64,000 nt of DNA, from assembly GCA_965217095.1 (NCBI GenBank), contig OZ244235.1, positions 496,001 to 560,000 of the forward strand, in the 5' to 3' direction. Below are positions 25,702 through 34,126 of this stretch, one piece after another. The DNA is from CAYNZV01 sp965217095 (GTDB taxonomy: Bacteria; Latescibacterota; UBA2968; UBA8231). The notes beneath the pieces were generated by a model, which did no database searches, was not told the DNA's origin, and saw only the letters and a program-made list of their open reading frames with translations. The translations under genes and the position numbers were made by a program. The first letter of the stretch is position 1, and each line of letters opens with the position of its first letter.

Positions 25702-26982
25702 TCCGGGGACATGGTTTACACTTTTCGGCGGTCGTTTTTAGCGAGAGCGTCAATGATTCTCCCTTGTCGTTCGTCGAAGCGGCCGAGCTTTAGGGGTCCA
25801 AACCAGACCTCCCAGATGCCGTCGTCGAGAGGCTCAAACCCGACGTATTGTTTTCTCAGTGTAAAGCTGACAAGCACTCGATCGACCTTCCATCGTACGC
25901 CCCCGTTGTTGCTGACCAGCCGTACTTCCCAGTGTTCGGGATAGTGTAGGGGTGGCAGTTTCTTGGGTAAAGGCCGCGGGGAGTGCTGGTAGATTTCCAC
26001 CGGTGTATTCTGGTCCAGGGCTTCGTGAGGTCTTTCATGGTTGTATTCGTGGCGGAAGCGGGTGAAGCGGTGTTGCTGGCCACATCGAGAGGCTGCGGGT
26101 GGGATCGTGGCCTCCTGTTTGAGGGTGCGGTGCATGCGTTCGTGTCGTCCATTCTGTTGGGGGTGGGCAGGTTGGATGAGTTCGGGAAAGATGCCTAGTC
26201 GGATCCACCAGACCGACAGCCGGGAGAGCCGGGCGAGGGTGGTGGCGGTAGCAAAGGGGGCGCCGTTGTCGGTACGGATGATGCGGGGCAAGCCGTATTC
26301 GCGGAAGAGCCTGTGGAAAACGGGTTGGGAGAGCTTCGACTGCGGGGCGTCGAGTGCCTGGCAGCCCAACAGGAAGCGACTGTATCCATCGACGACAGTG
26401 AGCGGATAGCAGTATTTTCCATCAAGTGTCTTGAAATGGCCTTTGAAGTCGGCGGTCCAGATATGATTGGGGGCACTCATGGGGGTTTCGGGTTTACCGG
26501 GATGCCCTGGTCGGGGGTGTGTCCTCCGGGTGGGCACGAGGCCCTGTCGTTTGAGGATGTCGCAGACGGTGGTACGAGCGGGCCAGGTTTTGTGGGGTTG
26601 AGCTCGCTGGAGCCTGTTCAGTAGCTTCTTGGCGCCCCAGGTGGGATGTCTGTGGCGTGCCTCGAGGATGGCTTCGATGAGTTCCGAGGAAGTAGCGTGC
26701 GGACAGTGATTGGGTCTACGCGACTGGTCCATCAAGCCCGCGGCCCCTTCCTCTATACCGTTGCACCCATTTGTAGCCGGTGGGTCGGCTGATGTCGTAT
26801 CGGAGGCAGAGCTCGGAGAAGGGGAAGAGATCGTCGAGGTAAGCGGCAATGAATCGTGTACGTTGGTCCATGGCTGACCTTTCGTTCCAGGGCATAGAGA
26901 GCACCTCCTGAGAGTTGCTCCCAAAATGAGTGGAAACTGTAAGCCATGTACCTGGACTGATGTGTAAACGATGTACCTGGAC
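25701..26982 (-). mobile_element. IS481-family insertion sequence
   Basis: About 1.28 kb with 21-bp imperfect terminal inverted repeats: 25701-25721 begins GTCCGGGGACATGG and 26962-26982, read on the minus strand, begins GTCCAGGTACATCG (three mismatches). Both ends carry a second partial copy of the repeat just inside or outside (near 25686 and 26940). I could not see a clear target duplication. Confidence 0.8.
25716..26895 (-). pseudogene. IS481 transposase, frameshifted
   Basis: The N-terminal helix-turn-helix (MPWNERSAMDQRTRF, RYDISRPTGYKWVQRYR) is in one frame. The rest is in another: GLMDQSRRPNHCP, HPTWGAKKLLNRL, then the DDE integrase core with WTADFKGHFKT (first Asp), DGYSRFLLGC, IIRTDNGAPFA (second Asp) and HPQQNGRHERMHRTLKQE (Glu). 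The shift is at about 26748, just after the codons for QRY, where two bases appear to be missing. IS481 enzymes are normally a single frame, so this copy is probably inactive unless the shift is a sequencing error. Confidence 0.85.
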
Positions 26983-26996
26983 CGTACCAAACGTCG

Positions 26997-27084
26997 TGTA
27001 ACAGCACGTTTTACGCTGCGCGCCATTCGGCGCTTGGCCTTCGGCAACCGCTTCGCGGTTCGGGCACGGCGAGAACGTTGACCG
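26997..27084 (+). other. attC site
   Basis: The left core GTGTAACAGCACG and right core GAACGTTGACC flank a long imperfect palindrome with inner hairpins GCGCGCCATTCGGCGC and AACCGCTTCGCGGTT. The block CCTTCGGCAACCGCTTCGCG is shared almost unchanged with several other sites in the array. Confidence 0.75.
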
Positions 27085-27126
27085 AAATTGTTAATTGAGA
27101 AAATTGGTGTCTATAGGAGCAAGTGA

Positions 27127-27954
27127 ATGTCTAAAACTACACGATCAGAATTTCACGATTTCAAGATTGTACTTGTTCGTCATGGACAGGCCAGTGGTGA
27201 AGAGAGGCCAGGAGAGTTAGGAGCACCCCTTACTTCTTTAGGAGAGAAACAAGCCGCTCGGGTAGCGAAACGGTTAGCCAAAAAACATTTTACCCACATA
27301 TACACAAGCGATTTATCTAGGGCATATTACACAGGCCTTGCTATACGACATTTTCATCCAAGCACGCCTTTCACAGTCACGGCCTCCTTGCGGGAGATCC
27401 GTGGATTCATGAACCATCCAGGTCGTGCGCCCGGTGGAAAAGCAGTTCAGGAGGACCTCCGCAAGCGTCGTGCAGAAATAAAGGAATTTGCTCGTCAAAT
27501 TCTTTCTGAACATACCTGGGATGATCAGATTCTCATTGCCGCCCATGGAAATCTGATTCGTTTCCTTGTATCTACTCTAGCCGGCGTCAATCCAAAGACG
27601 GCTGTTCTTTTTAAGATAAGCAACACCTCTCTTAACGAGGTAATAATTCAAAATGGAAGGTTTTTGTGGCTTTATCGGACGAATGATGTACACCATCTGT
27701 TGCCACAGCACATTACAAAACATGTTCGAATGAATGGCAACTTCGCCCAACAGCCCATACACGCACCGTCGCTTCGCTCCTTGACCCTGTTGGGCAACGG
27801 CCTGCGGCAGCCCACGCGTCTCAAAAAGTGTGGAAATAGTATCCCACGACATTTGACAAACATTTACCGCTGCGCCGCATACGCGGCTTGGGCTTCGCTA
27901 ACGCCTTCGGCGTTCGGTAACTGCGATACGTTAGACGACAAACAAGGGGTATAA
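27127..27954 (+). CDS. Histidine phosphatase (phosphoglycerate mutase-like) family protein (cassette gene)
   Basis: 275 residues. The catalytic RHG is in KIVLVRHGQASGEE near the N-terminus, with TSDLSRAYYTGLAI, a central acid region (LREIRGFMNHPGR) and the second catalytic His in ILIAAHGNLIRFLVSTLAG. The phosphatase fold ends near residue 200. The remaining about 70 residues are translated straight through two palindromic cassette sites (27745-27795 and about 27845-27940) and are probably not functional. Its base composition is noticeably more AT-rich than its neighbours, indicating foreign origin. Its stop codon overlaps the next ATG. Confidence 0.88.
   Translation: MSKTTRSEFHDFKIVLVRHGQASGEERPGELGAPLTSLGEKQAARVAKRLAKKHFTHIYTSDLSRAYYTGLAIRHFHPSTPFTVTASLREIRGFMNHPGRAPGGKAVQEDLRKRRAEIKEFARQILSEHTWDDQILIAAHGNLIRFLVSTLAGVNPKTAVLFKISNTSLNEVIIQNGRFLWLYRTNDVHHLLPQHITKHVRMNGNFAQQPIHAPSLRSLTLLGNGLRQPTRLKKCGNSIPRHLTNIYRCAAYAAWASLTPSAFGNCDTLDDKQGV
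27745..27795 (+). other. Short attC-like site with perfect 7-bp cores
   Basis: GCCCAAC at 27745-27751 and GTTGGGC at 27789-27795 are exact RYYYAAC and GTTRRRY matches and form a perfect palindrome continuing CAG/CTG inward. At 51 bp it is slightly shorter than usual sites and its middle pairs poorly. Confidence 0.45.
27845..27940 (+). other. attC site
   Basis: The right core CGTTAGAC (GTTAGAC at 27930-27936) fits GTTRRRY. Inner hairpins include CGCCGCATACGCGGC and AACGCCTTCGGCGTT. The left core is degenerate (near TTGACAAAC). Confidence 0.65.
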
Positions 27955-29003
27955 TGAATCAATCAGAAAGTTACGGTCCCGGCCCAGGGACGAGCATGCT
28001 GCTGTCGCCGGCGCGGCTGGATGAGTTCAAAGCAGAGGGGGTGCTCGCGATTCCGGGATTGGTGCCTCCTGATGTGATTGACGGGTGGCAGGCCCAAATA
28101 CGCCTTGCTTGCTCCGACAGCATCGACTTCGACGACCCCAACACCTGGCCCGCCGGGCGGTACGCACCCGCGGGTGGCTGGCCCGAGCTCAGCCCCAACC
28201 TGTATGATTTACCGAGCCTGCAGTCCATCGTGGAGCAGATCGGTGGCGGCGCCTTTGCCCCCTCCCACCCAGCGGGGCAGCCGTGGACGCCGCAGGTGCC
28301 GATGACGCGGGTGATCCTGCCTAGCGCCCCGGGCACCGAGTGGACTCCCCCGGTCGACGGTCACCTCGATGGTTACGCGAAAGGCTGGGGCGGTGGGTTC
28401 ATGGCGTTCTTCGCCGTGTTGCTCTGGGACGTCAGCAGCCCCACGGGCGGAGGCACGGCCTACTGGCCAAGGTCGCACCTGGCGAACCACCGGTACTTCC
28501 TCGAGCACCCCGAGCAATTCGATGGCTCGTATCTCTTTACAGAGCCCGTACGCAGCGGCGGGCACCGGGCGCTCCTAGAGGGGAACCGCAGTGTGGGCGA
28601 GGTAGTATGCATGACGGGGCGAGCTGGCGACGCAGTACTGTTCCACGGCCTCACTACACACATCGGCTCGGCTAACGCGGCGGGGTCGCGGCAACCACGG
28701 GTGGCGCAGTTTGCACGGTACTCCCACAGGGAAATGCGCCAGCAGGCACCAATGGTCATGTTTCCTGACAAGGACGGCACGCCATGGTCGCCCCCGCCGC
28801 TATCATCACAGCCCAAGGACAACCCCAAGCACGCTGGCACCGCCCCGGTGGAGCCAAACGGTCAATCGGCGACAGGCTTTCTACCGCCGGGCCACCCAGG
28901 CCGGAGGCTCAAGCGATACGACGTGCCGCGGGATCTCTGGAAATATTGGGCCCCTGCTCTAAATACCGAACTCCTGCCTTCGAGTTCTACCTCAGCGCCG
29001 TAA
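27954..29003 (+). CDS. Phytanoyl-CoA dioxygenase-like protein (cassette gene)
   Basis: 349 residues. The PhyH-like opening LDEFKAEGVLAIPGLVPPDVIDGW is followed by PPVDGHLDGYAKGWGGGF, whose HxD supplies iron ligands, GGGTAYWPRSHLANHRYF, and a distal His in DAVLFHGLTTHIGSANAAGSRQPRVAQFARYSH. The C-terminal 80 residues are Pro-rich and less conserved. It is larger and divergent from the three chromosomal PhyH proteins, so it is not a recent copy of them. The ATG overlaps the preceding stop (TAATG). Confidence 0.85.
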   Translation: MNQSESYGPGPGTSMLLSPARLDEFKAEGVLAIPGLVPPDVIDGWQAQIRLACSDSIDFDDPNTWPAGRYAPAGGWPELSPNLYDLPSLQSIVEQIGGGAFAPSHPAGQPWTPQVPMTRVILPSAPGTEWTPPVDGHLDGYAKGWGGGFMAFFAVLLWDVSSPTGGGTAYWPRSHLANHRYFLEHPEQFDGSYLFTEPVRSGGHRALLEGNRSVGEVVCMTGRAGDAVLFHGLTTHIGSANAAGSRQPRVAQFARYSHREMRQQAPMVMFPDKDGTPWSPPPLSSQPKDNPKHAGTAPVEPNGQSATGFLPPGHPGRRLKRYDVPRDLWKYWAPALNTELLPSSSTSAP

Positions 29004-29069
29004 AGCTGGGACCATCGCAAATCTAATTCTTTGGGCAACATCAAAGACTTATCGAGGGATTGATTCGTC

Positions 29070-29152
29070 ATCTAACATCCTGGCCCTGGCTACGGCGCAT
29101 TCGCGCCTTCGCCCAACCGCATTCGCGGTTCAGGGCCACGAGACCGTTATAT
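29070..29152 (+). other. attC site
   Basis: The left core ATCTAAC (29070-29076, an exact RYYYAAC) and right core GTTATAT (29146-29152) bound an 83-bp palindrome with TGGCCCTGG...CAGGGCCA arms and AACCGCATTCGCGGTT as the end hairpin. Confidence 0.8.
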
Positions 29153-29223
29153 GCACATGTAGCCCAAAGACAAGAAGCGGCCATCCCTGGCCGCTCAATT
29201 CTGCTGACCCAGAGAAGACTACT

Positions 29224-30171
29224 ATGACTTTCGGTGCAGATGCATACGAATGGTTGGTCCGGTCAATAGGTACTTCCACTCGAAATTTCGACATTGTACG
29301 GATGAAAGGCTCAACCAGTTCTTCGGTGTTCCTCATCCGGTGTTCTGATGGATCTAGTCCCCAACGGTTCGTACTGCGTGTAATCGACAATCAAGACTGG
29401 GTTGCGGAAGAGCCTGATGTTGCAGATCACGAGGCTGCTGCATTGGAAGAAGCACGGAGGGCTAATCTACGGGCACCACATCTCGTGGCGTATTCCTCGG
29501 AGGATGTTGGTTTTGGTGCGCCGGTAGTACTCATGTCCTTCCTTGAAGGGACTGTAAACCTTCGACCTTCGGATTTTAGGAGGTGGCTTGACGGTCTTGC
29601 CGGCGAGCTTGCGTTGATTCATCAGCACACAGCGGACACCCTTAGATGGGACTACTCTAGCTGGGTGGGAAGGCATACACTGGCGCCTCCAATGTGGACG
29701 GCGGTCCCCCAGATCTGGGAGCGATCGATCGATCTGGCGCTCCATACCGAGCCCGATTTTCATCCGGTGTTTATCCATCGCGACTATCATCCCACGAACG
29801 TACTGTGGCACAATGGGGCTCTGAGGGGCGTTGTCGACTGGATATCTGCCTGCCGAGGACCGGCAGGGGTTGATGTGGCGCATTGCCGAATCAACCTGGC
29901 CAAGATGTTCGGCCCATCCGCTGCAGACCAGTTTTTGGAGACTTACAGCGAAGTCTCCGAAGGGTTTGAATACAAACCGTATTGGGATGTGGATTCAATA
30001 CTGGATACGTGTTTTCCTCGGCCAATCGGGCTTGATTCAATACTGGATACGTGTTTTCCTCGGCCAAAGTTCTATCCACCATGGCGAGACTTCGGGCTCG
30101 GTGTCATCCCTCCAGAGATGCTGAATCAGCGAGTAGACACGTATATCGAAAGCGTGATGGAGCGTATCTGA
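29224..30171 (+). CDS. Aminoglycoside phosphotransferase-family kinase (cassette gene)
   Basis: 315 residues with a protein-kinase-like fold. FVLRVID lies in the N-lobe, VLMSFLEG in the hinge, the catalytic loop is HRDYHPTNVLW with Asp187, and the Mg-binding Asp205 is in GVVDWISA. The target small molecule is unknown; genes of this type are frequent integron cassettes. Near the C-terminus a 34-bp block is tandemly duplicated in frame with a 42-bp period (29992-30025 and 30034-30067), giving two copies of DSILDTCFPRP. The duplication keeps the frame, so the protein may still work. Confidence 0.88.
   Translation: MTFGADAYEWLVRSIGTSTRNFDIVRMKGSTSSSVFLIRCSDGSSPQRFVLRVIDNQDWVAEEPDVADHEAAALEEARRANLRAPHLVAYSSEDVGFGAPVVLMSFLEGTVNLRPSDFRRWLDGLAGELALIHQHTADTLRWDYSSWVGRHTLAPPMWTAVPQIWERSIDLALHTEPDFHPVFIHRDYHPTNVLWHNGALRGVVDWISACRGPAGVDVAHCRINLAKMFGPSAADQFLETYSEVSEGFEYKPYWDVDSILDTCFPRPIGLDSILDTCFPRPKFYPPWRDFGLGVIPPEMLNQRVDTYIESVMERI
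29992..30067 (+). repeat. In-frame tandem duplication inside the phosphotransferase gene
   Basis: Two identical 34-bp copies (29992-30025, 30034-30067) separated by 8 bp, period 42 bp, i.e. 14 codons. Confidence 0.95.
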
Positions 30172-30285
30172 TTTTTTCGGTTCATCGGGCTTGTCATCGT
30201 GCCAATCCTTCGGACCTGGCCCACGTCGTAAAGCCAAAAATCGTTACAAGAAAAAGAGGGAAGGGGCTTGCGCAGGGAACGTCGT

Positions 30286-30600
30286 CTACGGGATAGAGAG
30301 CGGTTCGATATCTGCCAGTTCGCTTTGATGTCGCTGCTCTGATTCCCAAAGATCTCTGTTGTGTTGGGCCTTCATCCAAAATTCTGGAGAGTTTCCAAAC
30401 AAGCGGGCAAGTTTCAATGCCATTGTGGGCGAAATAGCGCGCCGCTCCCGAAGAATCTCATTTATCGTTTGACGGGATACACCCGATGCTTCCGCCAGGG
30501 CAGTCACTGTTAACGCAAAGTCCGGCAAGAAATCCTCACGCAACATCTCACCTGGATGAGTTGGTGGGATGATGCGTTTTTGTGTATTTGTGATGGTCAT
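30286..30600 (-). CDS. higA: HigA-type XRE-family antitoxin
   Basis: 104 residues. IIPPTHPGEMLREDFLP is the signature HigA opening, and the helix-turn-helix spans about residues 30-60 (VTALAEASGVSRQTINEILRERR), followed by SPTMALKLARLFGNSPEFWM. It neutralises the toxin encoded just upstream (12-bp gap) and probably represses the pair's promoter. The pair is on the minus strand, opposite to most cassettes, as is common for self-promoted toxin-antitoxin cassettes. The 110 bp between this gene and the phosphotransferase contain nothing I recognise. Confidence 0.93.
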   Translation of the reverse strand: MTITNTQKRIIPPTHPGEMLREDFLPDFALTVTALAEASGVSRQTINEILRERRAISPTMALKLARLFGNSPEFWMKAQHNRDLWESEQRHQSELADIEPLSIP

Positions 30601-30612
30601 GGCAGGTTCCTT

Positions 30613-30894
30613 TCAGCGATAGTCCGTGATTTCTACGTCGTAAGCGTCCCCGTCGACAAGCCGAAAACAGATGCGCCATTGTTCGTTGATGGCGATGGCG
30701 TGTTGTCCTTTACGGTCTTTCTTCAACTGGTGTAGGCGGTTGCTAGGTGGAACTCTCAGATCATTCAACGTGTTGGCGAGGTCGATGTATTCCAAGCGAC
30801 GAATTGCCCTCCGCACTAGTTCCACCGGCAACCGCTTGGATTCGCCAGCGCGATAAAGGCGTTGGGTTTCCTTGTCTGCAAAAGTCTTTATCAC
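30613..30894 (-). CDS. higB: HigB/RelE-type toxin
   Basis: 93 residues with the HigB pattern: MIKTFADKETQRLYRAGESKRLP, RRLEYIDLANTLNDLRVPPSNRLHQLKKDRKGQHAIAINEQWRICFRLVDGDAYDVEITDYR. Family members are ribosome-dependent mRNA endonucleases. The order toxin first, antitoxin second is typical of higBA. A GTCACGTGAC palindrome at 30911-30920, just upstream, could be part of the operator. Confidence 0.92.
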   Translation of the reverse strand: MIKTFADKETQRLYRAGESKRLPVELVRRAIRRLEYIDLANTLNDLRVPPSNRLHQLKKDRKGQHAIAINEQWRICFRLVDGDAYDVEITDYR

Positions 30895-30946
30895 CGGCTA
30901 AGTGTAATCTGTCACGTGACACTTGTCAAAGTGGAATTCCCTCTTC

Positions 30947-31039
30947 ATCTTGTAACAGTACAGTTTTGCGCTGCGGCGCGTACGCGCCTTGGCCCTATCG
31001 AGCACATGGACCTTTGGCACGGCGAAATCGATATATGAC
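30947..31039 (+). other. attC site (degenerate)
   Basis: The left part TTGTAACAGTACAGTTTTGCGCTG closely matches the sites at 26997 and 32269. The inner hairpin is GGCGCGTACGCGCC and the right end GGCGAAATCGATATATGAC has lost the GTT core. Confidence 0.6.
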
Positions 31040-31141
31040 ATGGTGGGAAGTTTTCGTAGCAGTCATACCGAGGAACCTTCAAGAAATACTGTGATTCTAA
31101 CGTCACAGGGTGACACTCATCCAATCCGAAGGAGGGCTAGC

Positions 31142-32302
31142 ATGGGCTTCGGCGCCTTGCTGTTTGGAGTTACGTTCATTTGCTCTGGACAGATTCACGC
31201 AGATGAAGCATTTCGCATGTACTTTGTTTCAGACCGGGATACCCAAGGGCAGACGAGGGGGCCGGGACTGCCAATCTACGAACCGTTCACAATGGCCCGT
31301 GACGGAACGAATCAGATCAAGCTGTCGGAGTCTGAACTGGCACGTTTGTGGCCTTACCATACTAGTCATCAGCGATCTGCAGATGGTCAGTCTGTCTTAG
31401 GACATTACTTTGCCCAGGCTGGTACTGCTAGTAGCATCGCCTTGTTCGACCTGGACGGCAACGTAGTTAGCCTACTCACCCCCGGCTGGGCGGGAGCTGA
31501 GCTGTTTCCTCAGTGGTCACCCGATGAGAATCAATTGCGTTCTTTGCCGGCCGCGACGGCCAAGCCGACGTCTTCGTAATGAATGCTGACGGCTCGAATG
31601 TGGTCAAAGTGACCGGAGGCAGGGGAGGAGAGTGGCCAATTTGGTCGCCAGATGGTAGCCGGGTGGCCTACGTATCCGGCACGTCTTTGTACTCCGTCGA
31701 AAAGGATGGGGGGAACCGCATTCTGACGCGGTTTGCGTTCTTTGCCGGCCGCGACGGCCAAGCCGACGTCTTCGTAATGAATGCTGACGGCTCGAATGTG
31801 GTCAAAGTGACCGGAGGCAGGGGAGGAGAGTGGCCAATTTGGTCGCCAGATGGTAGCCGGGTGGCCTACGTATCCGGCACGGTACTCCGTCGAAAAGGAT
31901 GGGGGGAACCGCATTCTGATTGCGGACGTTGGAGAGCCAACTCATATGCCCACCTGGACACCTGTTACGGACAGGATTGCCTTCGCCGCCGGTTCAGGCA
32001 GTATGGACATCTATGTGGTCAATTCAGATGGGAGCGGCTTGTTCAACCTATCGGACCACCCTGCTGACGATTTCAGGCCGCAGTGGTCACCGGACGGGCA
32101 AAATATCGCTTTCGACAGTGACCGTGATGGCAACATCGAGATTTATCTAGCCAGTGCGGACGGGGGCCAACTAACAAATCTGACGTACCACCCCGCCGAC
32201 GATCTAGCGGTGCGCTGGATTCCGTCCGGATTACAGGTAACTCAGCTCCTGCTTTCAGCGAATCCCACGTCTATATCAGCACGTTTTGCGCTGCGGCGCT
32301 GA
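31142..32302 (+). pseudogene. Secreted TolB-like WD40/PD40 beta-propeller protein, frameshifted with internal duplication
   Basis: The gene starts at the ATG at 31142 behind GGAGGGC (MGFGALLFGVTFICSGQIHADEAF, a signal peptide) and contains PD40 blades such as ELFPQWSPDENQ, PIWSPDGSRVAYVSG, RPQWSPDGQNIAFDSDRDGNIEIYLASADGG. The frame is lost at about 31535 by one missing base. A 198-bp period duplication follows, and a 5-bp loss (TCTTT) in the second copy shifts the frame again, so three frames are needed to read the protein to 32302. An intact ancestor would be a periplasmic or surface propeller of about 320 residues. The defect is either real decay or an assembly fault. Confidence 0.8.
31535..31917 (+). 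repeat. 198-bp-period direct duplication in the TolB-like gene
   Basis: The blocks 31535-31725 and 31733-31917 are nearly identical, differing by a 5-bp deletion (TCTTT) in the second. TTCTTTGCCGG occurs at 31540 and 31738. Confidence 0.92.
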
Positions 32303-32360
32303 CGCGGCTCGGCCGTCGGCAACCGCTTTCGCGGTTCGCAAACCGGCATAACGATATCTG
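32269..32360 (+). other. attC site
   Basis: CAGCACGTTTTGCGCTGCGG on the left, hairpin GGCGCTGACGCGGC, shared block CGTCGGCAACCGCTTTCGCG and right end GGCATAACGATATC give an approximately 90-bp imperfect palindrome like the sites at 26997 and 30947. Confidence 0.7.
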
Positions 32361-32423
32361 AATGCGAAAAGAAGAACTAGAATCTAACCGTATATCTCCA
32401 ATCCCGTTGCCAAAGGTGTTGCT

Positions 32424-33452
32424 TTGAAAGCTGCTGTTCGACAAGTGTACGGGCTTCCAGAAGTCTTGAAGCTCGAAGATGTTGGTACTCCGTCGCCCTC
32501 GGATAGCGAGATCTTGATACGCGTCTGTGCCGCGTCGATCAACCTGGGAGACTGGGAGCTACTAACCGGACGTCCTCTTTTTATCAGCGTACTGGCTCAC
32601 TTGTTTTCTCGCGAGCAGCAGTACGAATTCACGCCCACAAGCGTAACGGCGGGAAAGGGTGGCATCTTCCCACCCAAAGCCAAAATTCTAGGGACGGACA
32701 TAGCAGGGCGTGTAGAAGCCGTGGGTGAGAACGTCACTCAGTTTCAAGTGGACGACGAGGTCTTTGGGATGGCAGAGGGATTCGGTGCCTTTGCTGAATA
32801 TGTGTGTGTCTCGGAGACGGCTCCGATGGTCAACAAACCCGTGAGTATGTCCTTTGAGCAAGCGGCGGCCCTACCGCAGGCAACACACATCGCCCTACAA
32901 GCGATCCGTGACAAGGCACAGGTTCAGCCCGGCCAAACAGTCCTGATCAATGGTGCCGGTGGTGGTGCGGGGACTCTGGCTGTGCAGCTAGCCGAAATGT
33001 ACGGCGCTGAAGTTACCGGGGTTGACGGGCCTACAAAGCTCGAGATGCTGAGATCGATTGGTGCGGATAACGTAGTTGACTACACGCAGGTAGACTTCAA
33101 TCGAAACGGGGAACGGTACGACGTCATCCTCGACATGGCGGGGTACAGGAATGTATTTCAGTCTCGTCGGTCTTTGACTGCGTCCGGAATCTATCTGATG
33201 GGTGGCGGGTCTGGTACGGCGACCTGGCAGTCCGCGTTACTCGGGCCCGTAATCTCAACCTTCGGCAGTCGCAGGATAGCATTCCTTTTGGCCGAGTCTC
33301 GGCGCGAAGACTTAGTTGATATCGGAGAGCTGTTTGAGGAGGGTAAAATCATACCGGTTGTCGATCGCTGTTACCCACTCTGTGATGCGGGGGAAGCTCT
33401 AAGACGTGTCGGCGAAAAACAGGGAATTGGCAAAGTCATCATCGTCCCGTAG
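32424..33452 (+). CDS. MDR-family zinc-independent NAD(P)-dependent quinone reductase/alcohol dehydrogenase (cassette gene)
   Basis: 342 residues from a TTG start. GroES-like N-domain: MKAAVRQVYGLPEVLKLEDV, ILGTDIAGRVEAVGENVTQFQVDDEVFG. The Rossmann domain has VLINGAGGGAGTLAVQLAEMYGAEVTGV for NAD(P) binding. The usual structural-zinc Cys cluster is absent, as in quinone-reductase-type members. The C-terminus RRVGEKQGIGKVIIV is complete. The substrate is unknown. No ribosome site stands out before the TTG, and translation may rely on upstream cassettes. Confidence 0.9.
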   Translation: MKAAVRQVYGLPEVLKLEDVGTPSPSDSEILIRVCAASINLGDWELLTGRPLFISVLAHLFSREQQYEFTPTSVTAGKGGIFPPKAKILGTDIAGRVEAVGENVTQFQVDDEVFGMAEGFGAFAEYVCVSETAPMVNKPVSMSFEQAAALPQATHIALQAIRDKAQVQPGQTVLINGAGGGAGTLAVQLAEMYGAEVTGVDGPTKLEMLRSIGADNVVDYTQVDFNRNGERYDVILDMAGYRNVFQSRRSLTASGIYLMGGGSGTATWQSALLGPVISTFGSRRIAFLLAESRREDLVDIGELFEEGKIIPVVDRCYPLCDAGEALRRVGEKQGIGKVIIVP

Positions 33453-33553
33453 TGATGCCGCTCGAATGCAGACATTGGGCGGCCACTCAACTGGGTGCGT
33501 TTCTATTTATTCAGTAACTAAATATGCCACTTCAGATATCACAGCAATTCACG

Positions 33554-33685
33554 GTGTGCCGTGGTAAGGTGCACATCTTCAGTGGGTGCGAATCCCACCC
33601 GGCAAGGGTCGCTCCAGTCGGTAGCAATCGGAGCAGCGGTGGAGGCGACGAAGCCGCTGAAGCCTCCGGTGTAGAGGGTCGCCTT
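33554..33685 (+). mobile_element. Isolated 5' fragment of the group II intron (132 bp)
   Basis: It is identical to 22780-22911, beginning at the same GTGTGCC 5' end, and then stops abruptly. The left flank ends TTCACG (TTCATG at the other copy) and the right flank is a TolB-like gene fragment. Between 33453 and 33553 I see no gene. Confidence 0.95.
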
Positions 33686-33950
33686 TAGGTCGGACCGCGA
33701 TGGTAAAAGATCGCAACTCTACGTCATGAAAGCGGATGGGTCGGATCCTAGACGCCTCACTAACGTTGAGAGCGGCGGCATTATGGAGCCCTCATGGCCA
33801 CCAGATGGCTCGGCGATCAGCTTTACGGGCGACTGGGAAGGCCACCAGCAAATCTACCGGATAGATGTCGACGGCGAAAACTTGATTAATCTCTCTAATA
33901 GCTCGACGAAGGATTTTGCCGGTGATTGGGGACCAACGATCAAAATTTGA
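33686..33950 (+). pseudogene. TolB/PD40 propeller fragment fused to the intron remnant
   Basis: The frame reads SDRDGKRSQLYVMKADGSDPRRLTN and then SWPPDGSAISFTGDWEGHQQIYRIDVDGENLINLSNSSTKDFAGDWGP, two PD40 blades and a natural-looking C-terminus. All of the 5' part is missing and the join falls exactly at the end of the intron fragment. It resembles, but is not a copy of, the propeller gene at 31142-32302. An internal ATG at 33726 could start a 74-residue product, which would not fold as a propeller. Confidence 0.75.
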
Positions 33951-33997
33951 GTGTGTTCAATTCCTACTGTAGTGGTAAGCATGTAAGCCCGCACGGC

Positions 33998-34081
33998 AGA
34001 TAACACGTCCATGCCCGGCTTCGGCGCTGAGGCGCCTCCGCGCAACCGCTTCGCGGTCCGGCCACGGCCAACACGTTATAG
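33998..34081 (+). other. attC site
   Basis: The left core AGATAACACG and right core CACGTTATAG are complementary. The inner arms GGCTTCGGCGCTGAGGCGCC and the hairpin AACCGCTTCGCGG are present. Total length is 84 bp. Confidence 0.78.
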
Positions 34082-34126
34082 GCCATGCCCACTGAGACTG
34101 CCATAGACCCCGGAAAAGGAGCCCGA

